NCBI GenBank assembly: GCA_964016985.1
Contig: OZ024836.1
Location: 38,374,803 to 38,438,802 of the forward strand
Reading direction: 5' to 3'
Length of the DNA stretch: 64,000 bases
Source of the DNA: Anodontia alba
Taxonomy: Eukaryota > Mollusca > Bivalvia > Lucinida > Lucinidae
Shown here: positions 22,926-32,620 of the stretch, piece after piece
Position numbering within the stretch: position 1 is the first letter of the stretch
How the letters are laid out: every line of letters starts with the position of its first letter
Translations under genes and position numbers: made by a program
The notes under the pieces: model-generated
The model's input: only the letters and a program-made list of their open reading frames with translations
Databases searched by the model: none
What the model was told of the DNA's origin: nothing

Positions 22926-23796
22926 CACATATTTTCATGTATTCCTCTTTTTTAATATTGGTAAAATTACTTTGCATCTACATGTATTCGGTAGTTTAAA
23001 ATGAAAATGACTTTATATCAAAAATGAAGGATGAAATTGAAATGTTGTTTTTTTTTTTTTTTTTTTTTTTTTTTATTTGTTCAAAACTGACTTAGCAGTT
23101 TTTAAGTAAGTCTTCTTCGATATATATTTTTTTTACATTACGTCTGGTGTGCCTTAATTTCAAATATACGAGCAATATATCCTTTTAAGGCATTATCTGT
23201 TTATGCATGATGTTTTTTTTTTTTTTTTTTTTTTTTTTTTTCTCTCATCCAAACAGATTCGGAAGTGCACCTGCATATCATAAAACTTCCAATAAACAAT
23301 ACATGGAATGAGTATTTCCTATACCTCACCCTCCTTAAGAAATACACAGGCTAATATTATGTAACATTTGAAAGAACAAAAAGGAGATAGTATAAATAAA
23401 ACAAAAATATGTAAATAAATAAAAATTGGAAAATATCATGATATTATACGCATTAATTGCACAGTACTCCAGATTCATGTAGCATAGAGTATTTGATAAT
23501 AATTGATGTGTGTCTTCATTTTTCCACTAAAATAATTTTGTTGTGTATAATTATTAGAATCACCTCACAGAGGTAATTTTAATGAGTACCAACCATATAT
23601 TTTCTGGAGGAGAAACATAAAAATACAAGATATGATCATAATCATAAATCGATCATAAAGTTTCTCAAATGAATCTCATTTATTTATTTATTTATCTATT
23701 TATTTATTTATTTACTTATTTTTAAACTAAATAAGAACACTTCAAAAACTGGATCCTAATTCTACTGATGGAGAACTGTATAATAAGTCTGATAGG

Positions 23797-23829
<33 letters not shown>

Positions 23830-24265
23830 TGATTGTATCCTAAAATGTGAATATTTACTTTCTGCAATTGCGCAAACTGAATTTTCTGAAACACAGTTAT
23901 TTCTACAAACTCTGTATGTTTAGTGAATATTCAGATCAGCCTGTACGTCTGCACAGTCTGATCAGTCTTCACCACACGCTCTAGAAGATCTACTGCTTCT
24001 TCGTCCAGAAAACACAGACTGATAAGATTGCGGGATGTGCAGACTGATCCACATATTCACTGAAAGTCCATTCTTTTTTGCAGGAATTAAAGTGATTCTG
24101 CCAAAAACTGTTAAATTCCTTTTCCGTTGTATATTGCATTTTAAGACACAACGTGTTTTCCAGTACTTTCAAAAGTCAATAATCAATCATTCTTAACTGG
24201 AAGTTGAAAGGCATTCCTATCATTATTCATTGCTAGGAATGAAAGAAAAATAAAGATCATTGTGT
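22926..24265. other. AT-rich DNA with homopolymers
   Basis: Poly-T at 23,047-23,074 and 23,212-23,240; TTTA repeats at 23,680-23,720; poly-A at 23,802-23,829. Module relic at 23,535-23,615 and L relic at 23,925-24,060. No gene. Confidence 0.55.
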
Positions 24266-24385
24266 TCTTATATTTCCCGAAAAATGGCATTTGACATTTC
24301 AAATCCTATTTTTCAGAAAAAAATAAAAACAAAATCTTATTAATTTCTTGTCTGCTGAAACTGCCCCATAGCGTGGTAAATAATT
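24266..24385. repeat. D-family relic
   Basis: TTTCCCGAAAAATGGCATTTG, CAAATCCTATTTTTCAG and TTGTCTGCTGAAACTGCCCC. Confidence 0.5.
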
Positions 24386-25062
24386 CTTAAATGTCTTTGC
24401 GAAAAAAAAGTGCTCCAAAATTATGCTTTTCCTGAGCAATGGATTTATTTATTATACCCTTTTTAGTGACTATCTTTTAGTTTGACGAAGCTTTGAAATT
24501 GTGTTAATGGAAATTTATGCAGAAGAGGGAATTTGATGATAAACTAGCATATCAAGACATAAGTGTTAATTTATCCATAATTTATCCATAAAATATGTTG
24601 TGGGTATTCATTAGAACTGCCTTTGCGAGGCGATTTTATTAAAAACAACCAGCTATATTTTAATGAATAAAAAGAAAAAAAAATGCACACCAATCTTTCG
24701 CCAAATTACCGACCTTATCTGTTTCTATGTTTTAATCATAAACTTTACTAATGTCAATAATTTCCCCTTATTAGGCCCCTACCTATAAGGTTGGCCAAAG
24801 TCAACAAGAACTTCTTATTTTTATCTGTTTATGGTCATTAGCGTGTTATGCAATCTAAATTGTGTCTTTAATAGCTAATTGACACCATCTAACATCCTAA
24901 ATCATCGCGGAAGGAAAATATAACGAAATACATGTATTTACTCTAGATTTTTTCCAACCGCTACTTAGCCGCAATCTTGGACAGGGAACTCCCCGTATAC
25001 GCGGATACAGTGAAATGTTAATCTGCAAAACCGTGACTTGAAAATATATGTTTAGTAATCGT
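24386..25062. other. Module relic, otherwise unannotated
   Basis: 24,585-24,665 carries ATGTTGTGGGTATTCATTAG and GCGAGGCGATTTTATT. No gene seen. Confidence 0.45.
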
Positions 25063-25315
25063 TATTATTATTATTATTATTACAAATATTACATTCATTG
25101 ATGTGAGTCTTATCATTGCATACAATATAATCAAGTAGCTTTAATACCACTTGATGTAATTCATAATCGAAATATTTATGTACTCAGTGTTTGTCTCAGG
25201 TGAGAAAATAGTGTGCAACAAACAACTATTACCTGACTGCACCAGCAAGCATCGAACCCGCGACTCCTGATCACCAGTCAGAAGCGCATCCGACTGAGCT
25301 ACAGAGTCCGGCCAC
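25063..25315 (-). mobile_element. tRNA-derived SINE (Thr-like head)
   Basis: The minus strand has A box TAGCTCAGTCGG (25,290-25,301), an anticodon-like arm CTGA-CTGGTGA-TCAG, and B box GGGTTCGATGC (25,249-25,259). The loop would give anticodon GGT. The acceptor arms do not pair, so this is not a working tRNA. The minus strand runs on to an AAT-type tail at 25,063-25,083. A pol III promoter is therefore present in form. Confidence 0.65.
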
Positions 25316-25430
25316 TATCACTCTCCGTCAAAACACATTTCCTGTTTATTGCATCAGATACTCGTCTCCATAAAATTATTTGACTATTATTTTTATTAAT
25401 TTTATAACAATTATAATTAAGTGAAATTGG

Positions 25431-25461
<31 letters not shown>

Positions 25462-25489
25462 TGTAAAATAAATTGAGTCCGCGGGATTT

Positions 25490-25730
25490 TGATTGGCTTA
25501 CTCTGCAAACGCTAAAACGTTTGAAACCAGACATGGTTTCCATGACAGCGTTTTCCGAACGCTAATGTGATTGGTTAATATTTGAAACGCTTGAAACGTT
25601 TCAGAAACGATGATCTGATTGGTTAAAACTGTAAACGATCGTTTAAACGTGGTCGAAACGCTGCGTTTCCAAACCGTTAAAAAGCGTTTTGCATGCGTTT
25701 CCGTGGACATGAAAAACGCTGTCACCACTG
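25490..25730. promoter_or_regulatory. GAAACG/ATTGG-rich subterminal zone (right)
   Basis: Inverted counterpart of 19,972-20,275: many AAACG(C) words with GATTGG at three places, ending GACATGAAAAACGCTG-TCACCACTG. Possible right end of the 5.76-kb element. Confidence 0.45.
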
Positions 25731-25824
25731 TAATAACAACATTTGTAGACGGTGGAGTTTCGCCTTTTTGTCCTTGTTGACCAGTTATACATGTATAGTA
25801 GACAGAATGTTTCTATATATGGAA

Positions 25825-25944
25825 TCAGTATAATATAATGATAAACATATTGTACCAGTATAATATAATGATAAAAATATTGTACCAGTATAATATAATG
25901 ATAAAAATATTGTACCAGTATAATATAATGATAAAAATATTGTA
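25825..25944. repeat. 30-bp tandem repeat, four units
   Basis: CAGTATAATATAATGATAAA repeated at exact 30-bp spacing; the last three units are identical. Confidence 0.95.
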
Positions 25945-25999
25945 ATGTGTTGTACTGAATTCTCAATCAACTAAATTAATTCAGCCTCTCTAAATAGAA

Positions 26000-26278
26000 C
26001 ATCACGAAAACATACCTATATAATATTGACCCCCTTAAACCCCACTTTTATATCGTAAAACCGGGGTTTACAGGGGTTTACATTATTTTGTTATTTCTGC
26101 TCAAAATCATAGATTGTGGGTACTCGTTAGAACCGCCTCTACGAGGCGGTTCTAACGAGTACCCACAATCTATGTTTTGAGCAGAAATATGAAAAATATC
26201 AGAATTTTTTATCTGAAAAATTGCCATTTTTTGGGGGTAAAATTTTCAGTGTATTTGAATAGGCATGTTTTTGTAATG
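26000..26278 (-). mobile_element. Family A MITE, copy 5
   Basis: Full-length; the centre reads CGCCTCTACGAGGCGG and the mirror arms are nearly perfect. Confidence 0.88.
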
Positions 26279-26284
26279 AAACGA

Positions 26285-26445
26285 CCTATGCCTTGAGCGA
26301 AGACCCAGATTAGCCTGCGCATCCGCACAGGTCTACTTTGCCAGCTGATAAAATTGTTACGTCCATAAATAATATAAACGACAAACGCAGACTATGATCA
26401 GACAGTACGGATGCGCGGGCTGTTCTGGGTCTACGCTAGTTGCAT
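26285..26445. repeat. Family L repeat
   Basis: GATTAGCCTGCGCATCCGCA and ATCAGACAGTACGGATGCGC facing each other. Confidence 0.55.
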
Positions 26446-27600
26446 GTGTCATAGAGAAGTTTTACTCCGAAAGGCTCAAATACTCGATCGAACTGATCCC
26501 TAGTATGCTACAAATTGCTCATTGCTGCCAGTCGAGCTCCTACAAATCTTCTGTTGGTCCTCATTTATAAATATCGTGTAGTGTATCTAGAAACCCATCG
26601 CAATCGACTCTGTAATTCTATATAATAGTAGTGTATGATGTTGTAGCCTTATAAACATAATGATTTTTTTTATTTGTTATATTTGTAATGGTCATCAATA
26701 TTTTCCTCTTTATGTGTAGCCTTATGAAAACTGGGGTGTGTATGAGGTTTAAAATAGAAGACGGACTTTAAGGAAGTTGCCGGTTTGAAGCCACCTTATC
26801 ATTTTTTAAAATTATTTCTTGCAGCTTTGTCTTCTGCTGTAATTGAGTATAATATGAATGACGCTTGATGCAATGAACACACACGGCCTACGACACCAAC
26901 GCCAGCTATAGTGAAGATAACCAGATTAAAAAAGAATAACTTTTGAGAGCAATAAACATACACATGGAAGCCGAAATCCGTCTCAAGGTGTTGTAACCAA
27001 ATTAATTTTGGAAAATGCCATGGCTTACTTGGTTATTTGGAAAATCGAATACCGCTTAAACCCGTGCTAGGGAGCGCTTAAACCCGTGCTAAGGAGTGGG
27101 GTGGGGGTGGGTGGCGGCGTATGCAGCCTCGCAAACTACAGTATTGCATATTAAGAAACTCAATCAAACCGAGATCCGATTTTCGTGATTCCGTGTGTTC
27201 TTTGTTTTCAAAAGCAATCTTTTTTGACTGGTAATTTACATACCTCTAGATAAGAGAGTATTAAGATGCATTTCTTTTTCTGCAGACATTTGACTGGGTA
27301 ACAAGCCATAGACACAGCCTATGTACATTCCTCCTCGCTAGAATTTCGATGGTCACATTATTTTATTTTTCACCTCATCAATGTATAATTAAAACAAAAC
27401 CACGTTCTCATCTTTAATTGGAATCTATTTTCAATTCATTTAACTAACACAAGCGGAATCAGTCCGTTTGCACGTCGTCTAAGTCCTCCACAAGCAATTT
27501 TAGTTCGTTTCTATCAGTCAGTATCTTCCGTACTGCAGAGTCCTGGAAATGTGACATAATATTTGTTGTTTCTGGACGTAAAATGCTAACTGTTCGAGTA
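26446..27600. other. No gene identified
   Basis: A 21-bp direct doublet (GCTTAAACCCGTGCTAGGGA) at 27,055-27,100. Otherwise nothing recognised. Confidence 0.4.
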
Positions 27601-27690
27601 GTGAGTTTCGAGTAAGAAAAGTTAGTTTCGAGTTAACAAAAATGTGAGTTCGAGTAAGAATAGCGAGTTTCGAGTAAGAAAAGTGACTTT
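27601..27690. repeat. GTTTCGAGTAAGAA minisatellite
   Basis: Four imperfect ~21-bp units of GAGTTTCGAGTAAGAAAAGT. Confidence 0.8.
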
Positions 27691-27961
27691 TAAATGACGT
27701 CACATGCTGTATGATGTCGTATTTAATTAGCGATTGGTAACAATATGACAAATAATTAATATAAAAAAAAGCTATCAGTAAACACTTTGCAGTATAACAA
27801 ATTTGCCCTTTGGATTCTTGATAGCGAACATTGACTCACATTTCTTGCCTGAGAAACTTGTTCACCTGAGCCTAATTTCGATTGCTCGGGTGAACACAAT
27901 TCACAGGCAGGGAATGCAACCTATGTTTCTCATAGCTAATAATATTTTAAGTTCTCAAAAC

Positions 27962-28065
27962 AAAATACATATTGTCAGTATTCATTTGGAACACTTCTAC
28001 AATGTGATTCTTAAAATACATGTTGTGAGTATTCATTTGGAACTCTTCTACAATGTGATTCTAAT
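27962..28065. repeat. 51-bp tandem doublet
   Basis: AAAATACAT, GTATTCATTTGGAAC, TCTACAATGTGATTCT in both units (27,962 and 28,013). The words resemble the GAGGCG module flank. Confidence 0.85.
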
Positions 28066-28139
28066 GAGAACATATATTCAAAACGTTGTAGAGAAAAAAA
28101 AAAGAATAAAAATGAGCCACCTGATGACAACACCAAGAA

Positions 28140-28315
28140 AATAACATGCGTCCAGTGAAGACTTAGATCAGCATGGGCGTCCGCCCAGTCTTATCAGAGT
28201 CTTCGCTGAAGAAAGCTCGGGTCCTTAGCTACACATTAAGTGCACAGCGAAGACTCTGAACAGACAGGGCGGATGCCCAGGTTGATCTGAGTCTTTGCTG
28301 GGTGTGCATCCATTT
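28140..28315. mobile_element. Family L foldback element, both halves
   Basis: GCGTCCAGTGAAGACTTAGA faces TCTGAGTCTTTGCTGGGTGT, with GGGCGTCCGCCCAGTC and GGGCGGATGCCCAG inside and the TAGCTACACATTAAGTG spacer. The most complete L copy in the window. Confidence 0.7.
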
Positions 28316-29059
28316 TTTTGTGGTTTTGTCATGGGGTGGCTCAAATGGTTTGTTATAACCTGGCTTATCTAGAGTTGTTGCTTATACATGTACATAGGTG
28401 TGTTAACATGCGTTAATATAAGAACACGTGATAAATCGCAGATGTTATCATAAGAAGAGAAAGTTGCCAATTCTTATCCATGCATGAGTCAAAGAGTTAC
28501 AAAAGACAAGGCTGTTTAATGATAGCAGCAGATATTGAAGTAAGAGGTGACTAAACATTACGTTCGTCTTTTGAAACCTATTGCTGGAAGTTCAAAGAAT
28601 GCTATCTTGACAGAATTGTAGTCTTATGTCATAGACTAACACGAGAGTGTGCAATCGACAGTATACGTACCCAATAACCTGTAAACCTGTTGTCCTCTAG
28701 TCTTGTCTCTTGTATTGACTAAATATAACTTGACACACTAAATATCTTTCCTCGTAAAGACGCTTCTAATGAGTGGGTACAACGTTTAGTTTCGCGGAAA
28801 ATAAGCAAAATGTCAGTACAAAAGGTCAAAAGAGCGGCATAACTAGAGTAATGGTTTAGAGGATGCGTGTTACCGTAATATAAAACAGCAATGTTACTTT
28901 CAGTTTCTGTATAAAGTATAGAAAGCAATGTATTCACTGTTTGCTATTCATATCAACTTTTAATTAACTGGACTTGGTCAAATGCTACGACAAGTATGAT
29001 AAGAAGTTCGGGTGTCAGTTATAAAAGAGAAATCCAACTGAAATCACACAAGCTGAAGT
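28316..29059. other. No gene identified
   Basis: Module relic at 28,735-28,805. 28,928-29,000 resembles 33,250-33,320 (GGACTTGGTCAAAT in both). Confidence 0.4.
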
Positions 29060-29700
29060 ATTAACACAGACATATGTAGTATTGGAAAATTAAAGTGATC
29101 TCTCTTGTTACACTGTTTTCTAACTGAATGGAATGTGTGTTTACATCTTAAATTATCATATTGGGACCAGCTGTCTTGTGCAAACCGTTTAGATCAAGAT
29201 CAGACGCTGCAAAACTGCAGCGGTTTGACCTGTGTCTGCATCGTTTGTACAGGTATGTCTGACGGAATACTTGGTTAAATATCGGAATTCAAACCAGTGT
29301 TGTGAAGGTTTGCTTAATACTGAGGATTATAAAAGACGTTTTGTTTCATTCCAACAGTTATATTCTTCTCTTCACACTTATATGCATAAGATACTAAAGA
29401 TATGACGCTTATATATACGATAAAAAGTTAAAAGAACTTAAGATAAAAGAACCTACTGTTTCCCTCAGTTTCACAATATTTCATAATGTTTCTTATGTTG
29501 CTATGAAAATCCAGGAATTTATTTGCAAGTAAGCCTTACATCAGATCATGAAAACATTCTAATCGGATCTGTAGACAAGTGCCCTGTTTCCGACATCTTA
29601 GTTATGATAAAAGTCGCAACGTCTGAAAACGTACCTTCGGGCTTTGCACCCAGGAAAGATTCAGATCAGCCTATGCATTTGCTTACTAAGCTGAAGCACA
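29060..29700. repeat. Duplicated segment, unit 1
   Basis: Shares with unit 2 GTATTGGAAAATT, AAGTGATCTCTCTTGTT, GGACCAGCTG, the core-palindrome relic, and an exon-like block, in the same order. Ends in a family L half (29,625-29,700). Confidence 0.75.
29515..29610 (+). CDS. Exon-like block 1, unknown protein
   Basis: Open frame reading LQVSLTSDHENILIGSV, then DKCPVSDILVMIK, after an AAATCCAG acceptor-like site. Unit 2 has an aligned frame, ALQVYVTLGHANSSISFVDN then CPVSDITAMIT. Reading frame and CPVSDI survive while many bases differ, which suggests past selection on protein. The expected donor after ATGATAA is lost where a family L piece begins, so this copy may be broken. I do not recognise the domain. 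Confidence 0.4.
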
Positions 29701-29991
29701 CACAAGCATACTAAGTATTGGAAAATTTAAGTGATCTCTCTTGTTTCACGGTTTTCTAGGTTAACCTGCCTCTGTCTTGTATTATCAAATAAACTCTGTT
29801 AGGACCAGCTGCCTTGCGCAAACAGATTAGACCTAGATCAGGTGACACAAGCATGTGTCTGCATTATTTGAACAGATATGTCTTTCGGAACCTTTAGGTA
29901 TTTACCATAATGCAAACATGTCGTGTCAAGGTATAATACTGACGATTCGAAAAAGGTACTAAGTGTCATCCCCACGGCGATATTATTTCTT

Positions 29992-30190
29992 TGATGATGA
30001 TGATGACGATGATGACGATGATGATTTCGTGTTTTACGTCCCTTTCAACATTATTTAAGTCCTATACAGACTAGGAGAGGGTGTTAATGAAGAGCTCTAC
30101 GCTATCAAGTGAAGCACAGTCATAGGCTGAATTCTGCCTCCAGCAGGATTCGAACCAGGGACCATGTGATCCGAGGTCGCCCAACCCGAC
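29992..30190 (-). mobile_element. tRNA-derived SINE fragment with GAT tail
   Basis: On the minus strand the B box GGTTCGAATCC (30,146-30,156) is followed by a body with GGGACGTAAAACACGAAAT and an ATC/GTC-type tail (29,992-30,024 on plus). The A box is not clear. A fragment of the same body (GAGAGGGTGTTAATG) recurs at 31,922. Confidence 0.6.
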
Positions 30191-30298
30191 GTTTCAGTTT
30201 TCTTTACAGGAATATGTGAAATAAGATAAAAACATTAAGACTGCATGTTTAACATTAAATTTCACAATATCGAAAAATTTATGCATATGTTATCCCAG

Positions 30299-30390
30299 GC
30301 TTTGCAAGTATACGTTACTTTAGGTCATGCAAACAGTAGTATCAGTTTTGTGGATAACTGTCCTGTTTCAGACATCACCGCCATGATAAC
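30299..30390 (+). CDS. Exon-like block 2, unknown protein
   Basis: Bounded by TTATCCCAG (acceptor) and AC-GTAAAT (donor), giving a 92-nt exon that begins on a codon boundary and ends in phase 2. It encodes ALQVYVTLGHANSSISFVDN-CPVSDITAMIT. It is the better-preserved partner of 29,515-29,610. The product may be one repeat of a larger extracellular or scaffold protein, but this is a guess. No flanking exons were found. Confidence 0.42.
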
Positions 30391-30400
30391 GTAAATAATG

Positions 30401-30940
30401 CCATTTGCTGATTCCAGTTCACAAATCACTAGCTTAGATTATAAAGCATTAAATAATAAAAATAAACACCTAAGAAACCTGAAAACAAACTCAGAGAAAT
30501 TTAAACTAAATGTCTTCGTATTTTGAATCACGCACCAAAATAGAAAAGAAAATGTCCAGTATGAGCGATCATCGAATATAGGCAACCATTGACACCAAGG
30601 GGAACAGCAAACAAACCAAGACAAACAATGCACAAGCCAAAAAACCAAAGAAACGCAAAGCGGTCTTAGTCTGAAAGAATATAATAAGATGCGAAACCCT
30701 ATACTTCAGAGACAAGTCAGAAAAAAAATGTTACATCTTCTAAGCTCATATAAAGCGTAACAAAGGCACGGATCGTGTGCAGCTGCGTATTGTTTGGATA
30801 TTCATTGCTGATCAATGATTTCATTTATTGCCACAACTCTACAACTAACCACACTTACACTTTGCAATACACATGAAACAATGTGAGGAAACAGTAAAGT
30901 TCATGATCCTGATTTACAAGTTGATGCTGATCACAACTTA
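30401..30940. other. RT-K 3' relic, otherwise unannotated
   Basis: 30,550-30,640 (minus) has CATTGACACCAAGGGGAACA, the word amplified in the 48.3-48.7 kb minisatellite. No gene. Confidence 0.4.
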
Positions 30941-31417
30941 GGCGTTATAAAGAAATAACTGTGTTTCCGCTAACCCTACCGACCCTGTTTCAAACACCCG
31001 ATTCTGCTATTTATTATCAGTAAAAATGCAAAATAAAGAGGTAAAGCACCGACCCTCAACAAAATTGACTCCTCCGTCAGGCAGTTATAACCACGCCCAC
31101 GTGAATTTCCTTAGCGAAAGTTTGTATTGATATACCTGTGCTTACCTGTAAAAAGCACGTGTTGATTTGTTTGTCTACCTAACAACATTGGCAATTACCT
31201 TATTAGCTATTTTGAATGGTCAGTTGCGGTTGTCAGTTACATGATCAAGTGACTTGACGGCGGAGTCAATTCCTGTATTTTCATAAAATTACAGGCCTGA
31301 CCCTGTTCCTTTCTGGAGAAAAAAAAAATAGAAAAATAAAAAAAAAAAGTTTCTCCTACCTGCCGACCAATTTTTTTTTTTCAGCATATTAGCGGTAACA
31401 CAGCCATTTTTTACGCC
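30941..31417. mobile_element. Family J MITE, TTA-flanked, with nested insert
   Basis: TTA then GGCGTTATAAAGAAATAACT-GTGTTTCCGCTAA; right end TTAGCGGTAACACAGCC-ATTTTTTACGCC then TTA. Three-bp TTA duplications fit PIF/Harbinger. J copy 2 at 54.8 kb lacks the 209-bp inner insert. 32,037-32,145 is a related locus without the element. Confidence 0.78.
31063..31271. mobile_element. Nested foldback insert in J copy 1
   Basis: AATTGACTCCTCCGTCA faces TGACGGCGGAGTCAATT (one mismatch). Absent at the corresponding point of J copy 2, where GCATTTTCATAAAATTAC runs through. Confidence 0.7.
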
Positions 31418-31504
31418 TTAATTTAAAAACGTTCTCTGCTATTATTTATAACTTCAGTATGAAATGGAAGCATGATTAATTACTGCTTGAAAATTGATAT
31501 AAAG

Positions 31505-31905
31505 AAAAGGTCAGATAAAAGTCCAGGGAGTGCCACATTCACAAGCCGCAGCCCTGCCCAGACACCAACAGGAAACAGACAGAATCAATCAAGCGCAAAT
31601 CGAACAAACGTACGAAAAGCACTAAGATTAGCTCCCTCGTCCCCAAGCGTGGAAGTCGCAATGGTAAAAGGACTGAAAAACACCCGAACAAAATAACACC
31701 AGGCAAAAATTTAAACAAATCGCCTCGTAGAATAAACCACAAAGCAACAAAGAGTAAGACTAAATCGGGACCACCGCCTTAGAACGGTCAGTAGAATAAG
31801 CCACCGCTGGGTTTAAAGCACTGTTACAGCTAGCCAACTTCACCTTGGGTCCCGATGCTACTCTTAATACAGAAATACATAAAAAAATCGGTTCCCAACT
31901 CAACT
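31505..31905 (-). repeat. RT-K 3' region
   Basis: Shares AATCGAACAAACGTACGAAA, TCCCCAAGCG, GAATAAACCACAAAGCAAC and GGGTCCCGATGCTACTCTTA with copies at 12.7, 37.5 and 60.4 kb. Confidence 0.8.
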
Positions 31906-32327
31906 TAATCATAAATAGACTATGAGAGGGTGTTAATGTTCCCAAAGGAAATAAAATATAACCTGCACTATGATAATGTACGAGGAGACTTTTTACGGCC
32001 GCCACACGACACAGGATCAGCTACAGTAAAAATAAAAGTACAAGTTGATGCTGGTCTCAATTTACTTTCAAAAGTTCTCTGGTATTATTTATAACTTCAG
32101 TATGAAGTTGAAGTATTATTAATTACTGCTTGAAAATTGATATGAACTTTGAAATCAGCAGCAGTGTTAGAACTAAATGTAGCGGTAGTTCTGTCGTCTG
32201 CTTATTTGTATACCCAGTAATGGATCATGCTTAGCAAGAGTAAAGATGTATATAGCTTACACTACAGTATGTCACTGTTACAGACAATGAGGCATAATTA
32301 CCTATTTATTTTACTACTAACCATTCT
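31906..32327. other. SINE scrap and J empty-site segment
   Basis: 31,906-31,960 matches the SINE body. 32,037-32,145 repeats the flanks of J copy 1 (ACAAGTTGATGCTG, ATTATTTATAACTTCAG) without J. No gene. Confidence 0.55.
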
Positions 32328-32620
32328 ATGGCGGTGCGTCTAGTGTCTGTTCTCATGTGGCATTGTATGGCCTTGTGGTTACTCTATAGCGGTGTGTTTG
32401 TTTCTGTGTGTTTGTTTTTCGTGTTTTGTCCTTTTCGTAGTCTTATTGTTGTGTCAAGCACTGGGATAACCTTGATCGGGAAGAGGGAGCTCGTTGGTTT
32501 GCTTGTCTTTTGTCTGTGACCTGTATACTCTCTGTTTTGGTGTGTTTTCTCTTCCAGTTGGTGTCATTGATATGTGATTGTGATTGCGACTCTTCCTGGA
32601 CATCTTCTATAATATAGTTC
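32328..32620 (+). repeat. Divergent RT-K 3' region
   Basis: GATTGTGATTGCGACTCTTC-CTGGACATC tail and TTGATCGGGAAGAGGGAGCT mid-part. A divergent subfamily of the 37.5-kb copy. Confidence 0.55.

Larger units (their letters stand above)
19972..25730. mobile_element. Candidate 5.76-kb TA-flanked element
   Basis: Left CAGTAGCGATTACGTTTTTC-TTGTCC and inverted right CAGTGGTGACAGCGTTTTTC-ATGTCC agree at 20 of 26 positions, and TA flanks both (19,970-19,971 and 25,731-25,732). Removing the insert plus one TA restores GGGTTAATAAC, rebuilding the missing right TTAA of M4. Both subterminal zones are full of CGTTTC/GAAACG words with CCAAT boxes. I see no transposase between them, so it would be non-autonomous. 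Alternative: two unrelated inverted copies. Confidence 0.5.
29705..30400. repeat. Duplicated segment, unit 2
   Basis: Same order as unit 1, but longer because a SINE with a GAT-type tail (29,992-30,190) sits inside. The SINE is absent from unit 1. Confidence 0.75.

Noticed and set aside
25244..25313. Functional tRNA-Thr gene on the minus strand
   Set aside because: The acceptor stem does not pair and the sequence runs on into a SINE-like body and tail.
25643..25966. 107-codon frame with repeated YHYIILVQYF
   Set aside because: A direct translation of the 30-bp AT-rich tandem repeat.
27803..28144. 113-codon plus-strand frame
   Set aside because: Half of it translates the 51-bp tandem doublet; no domain.
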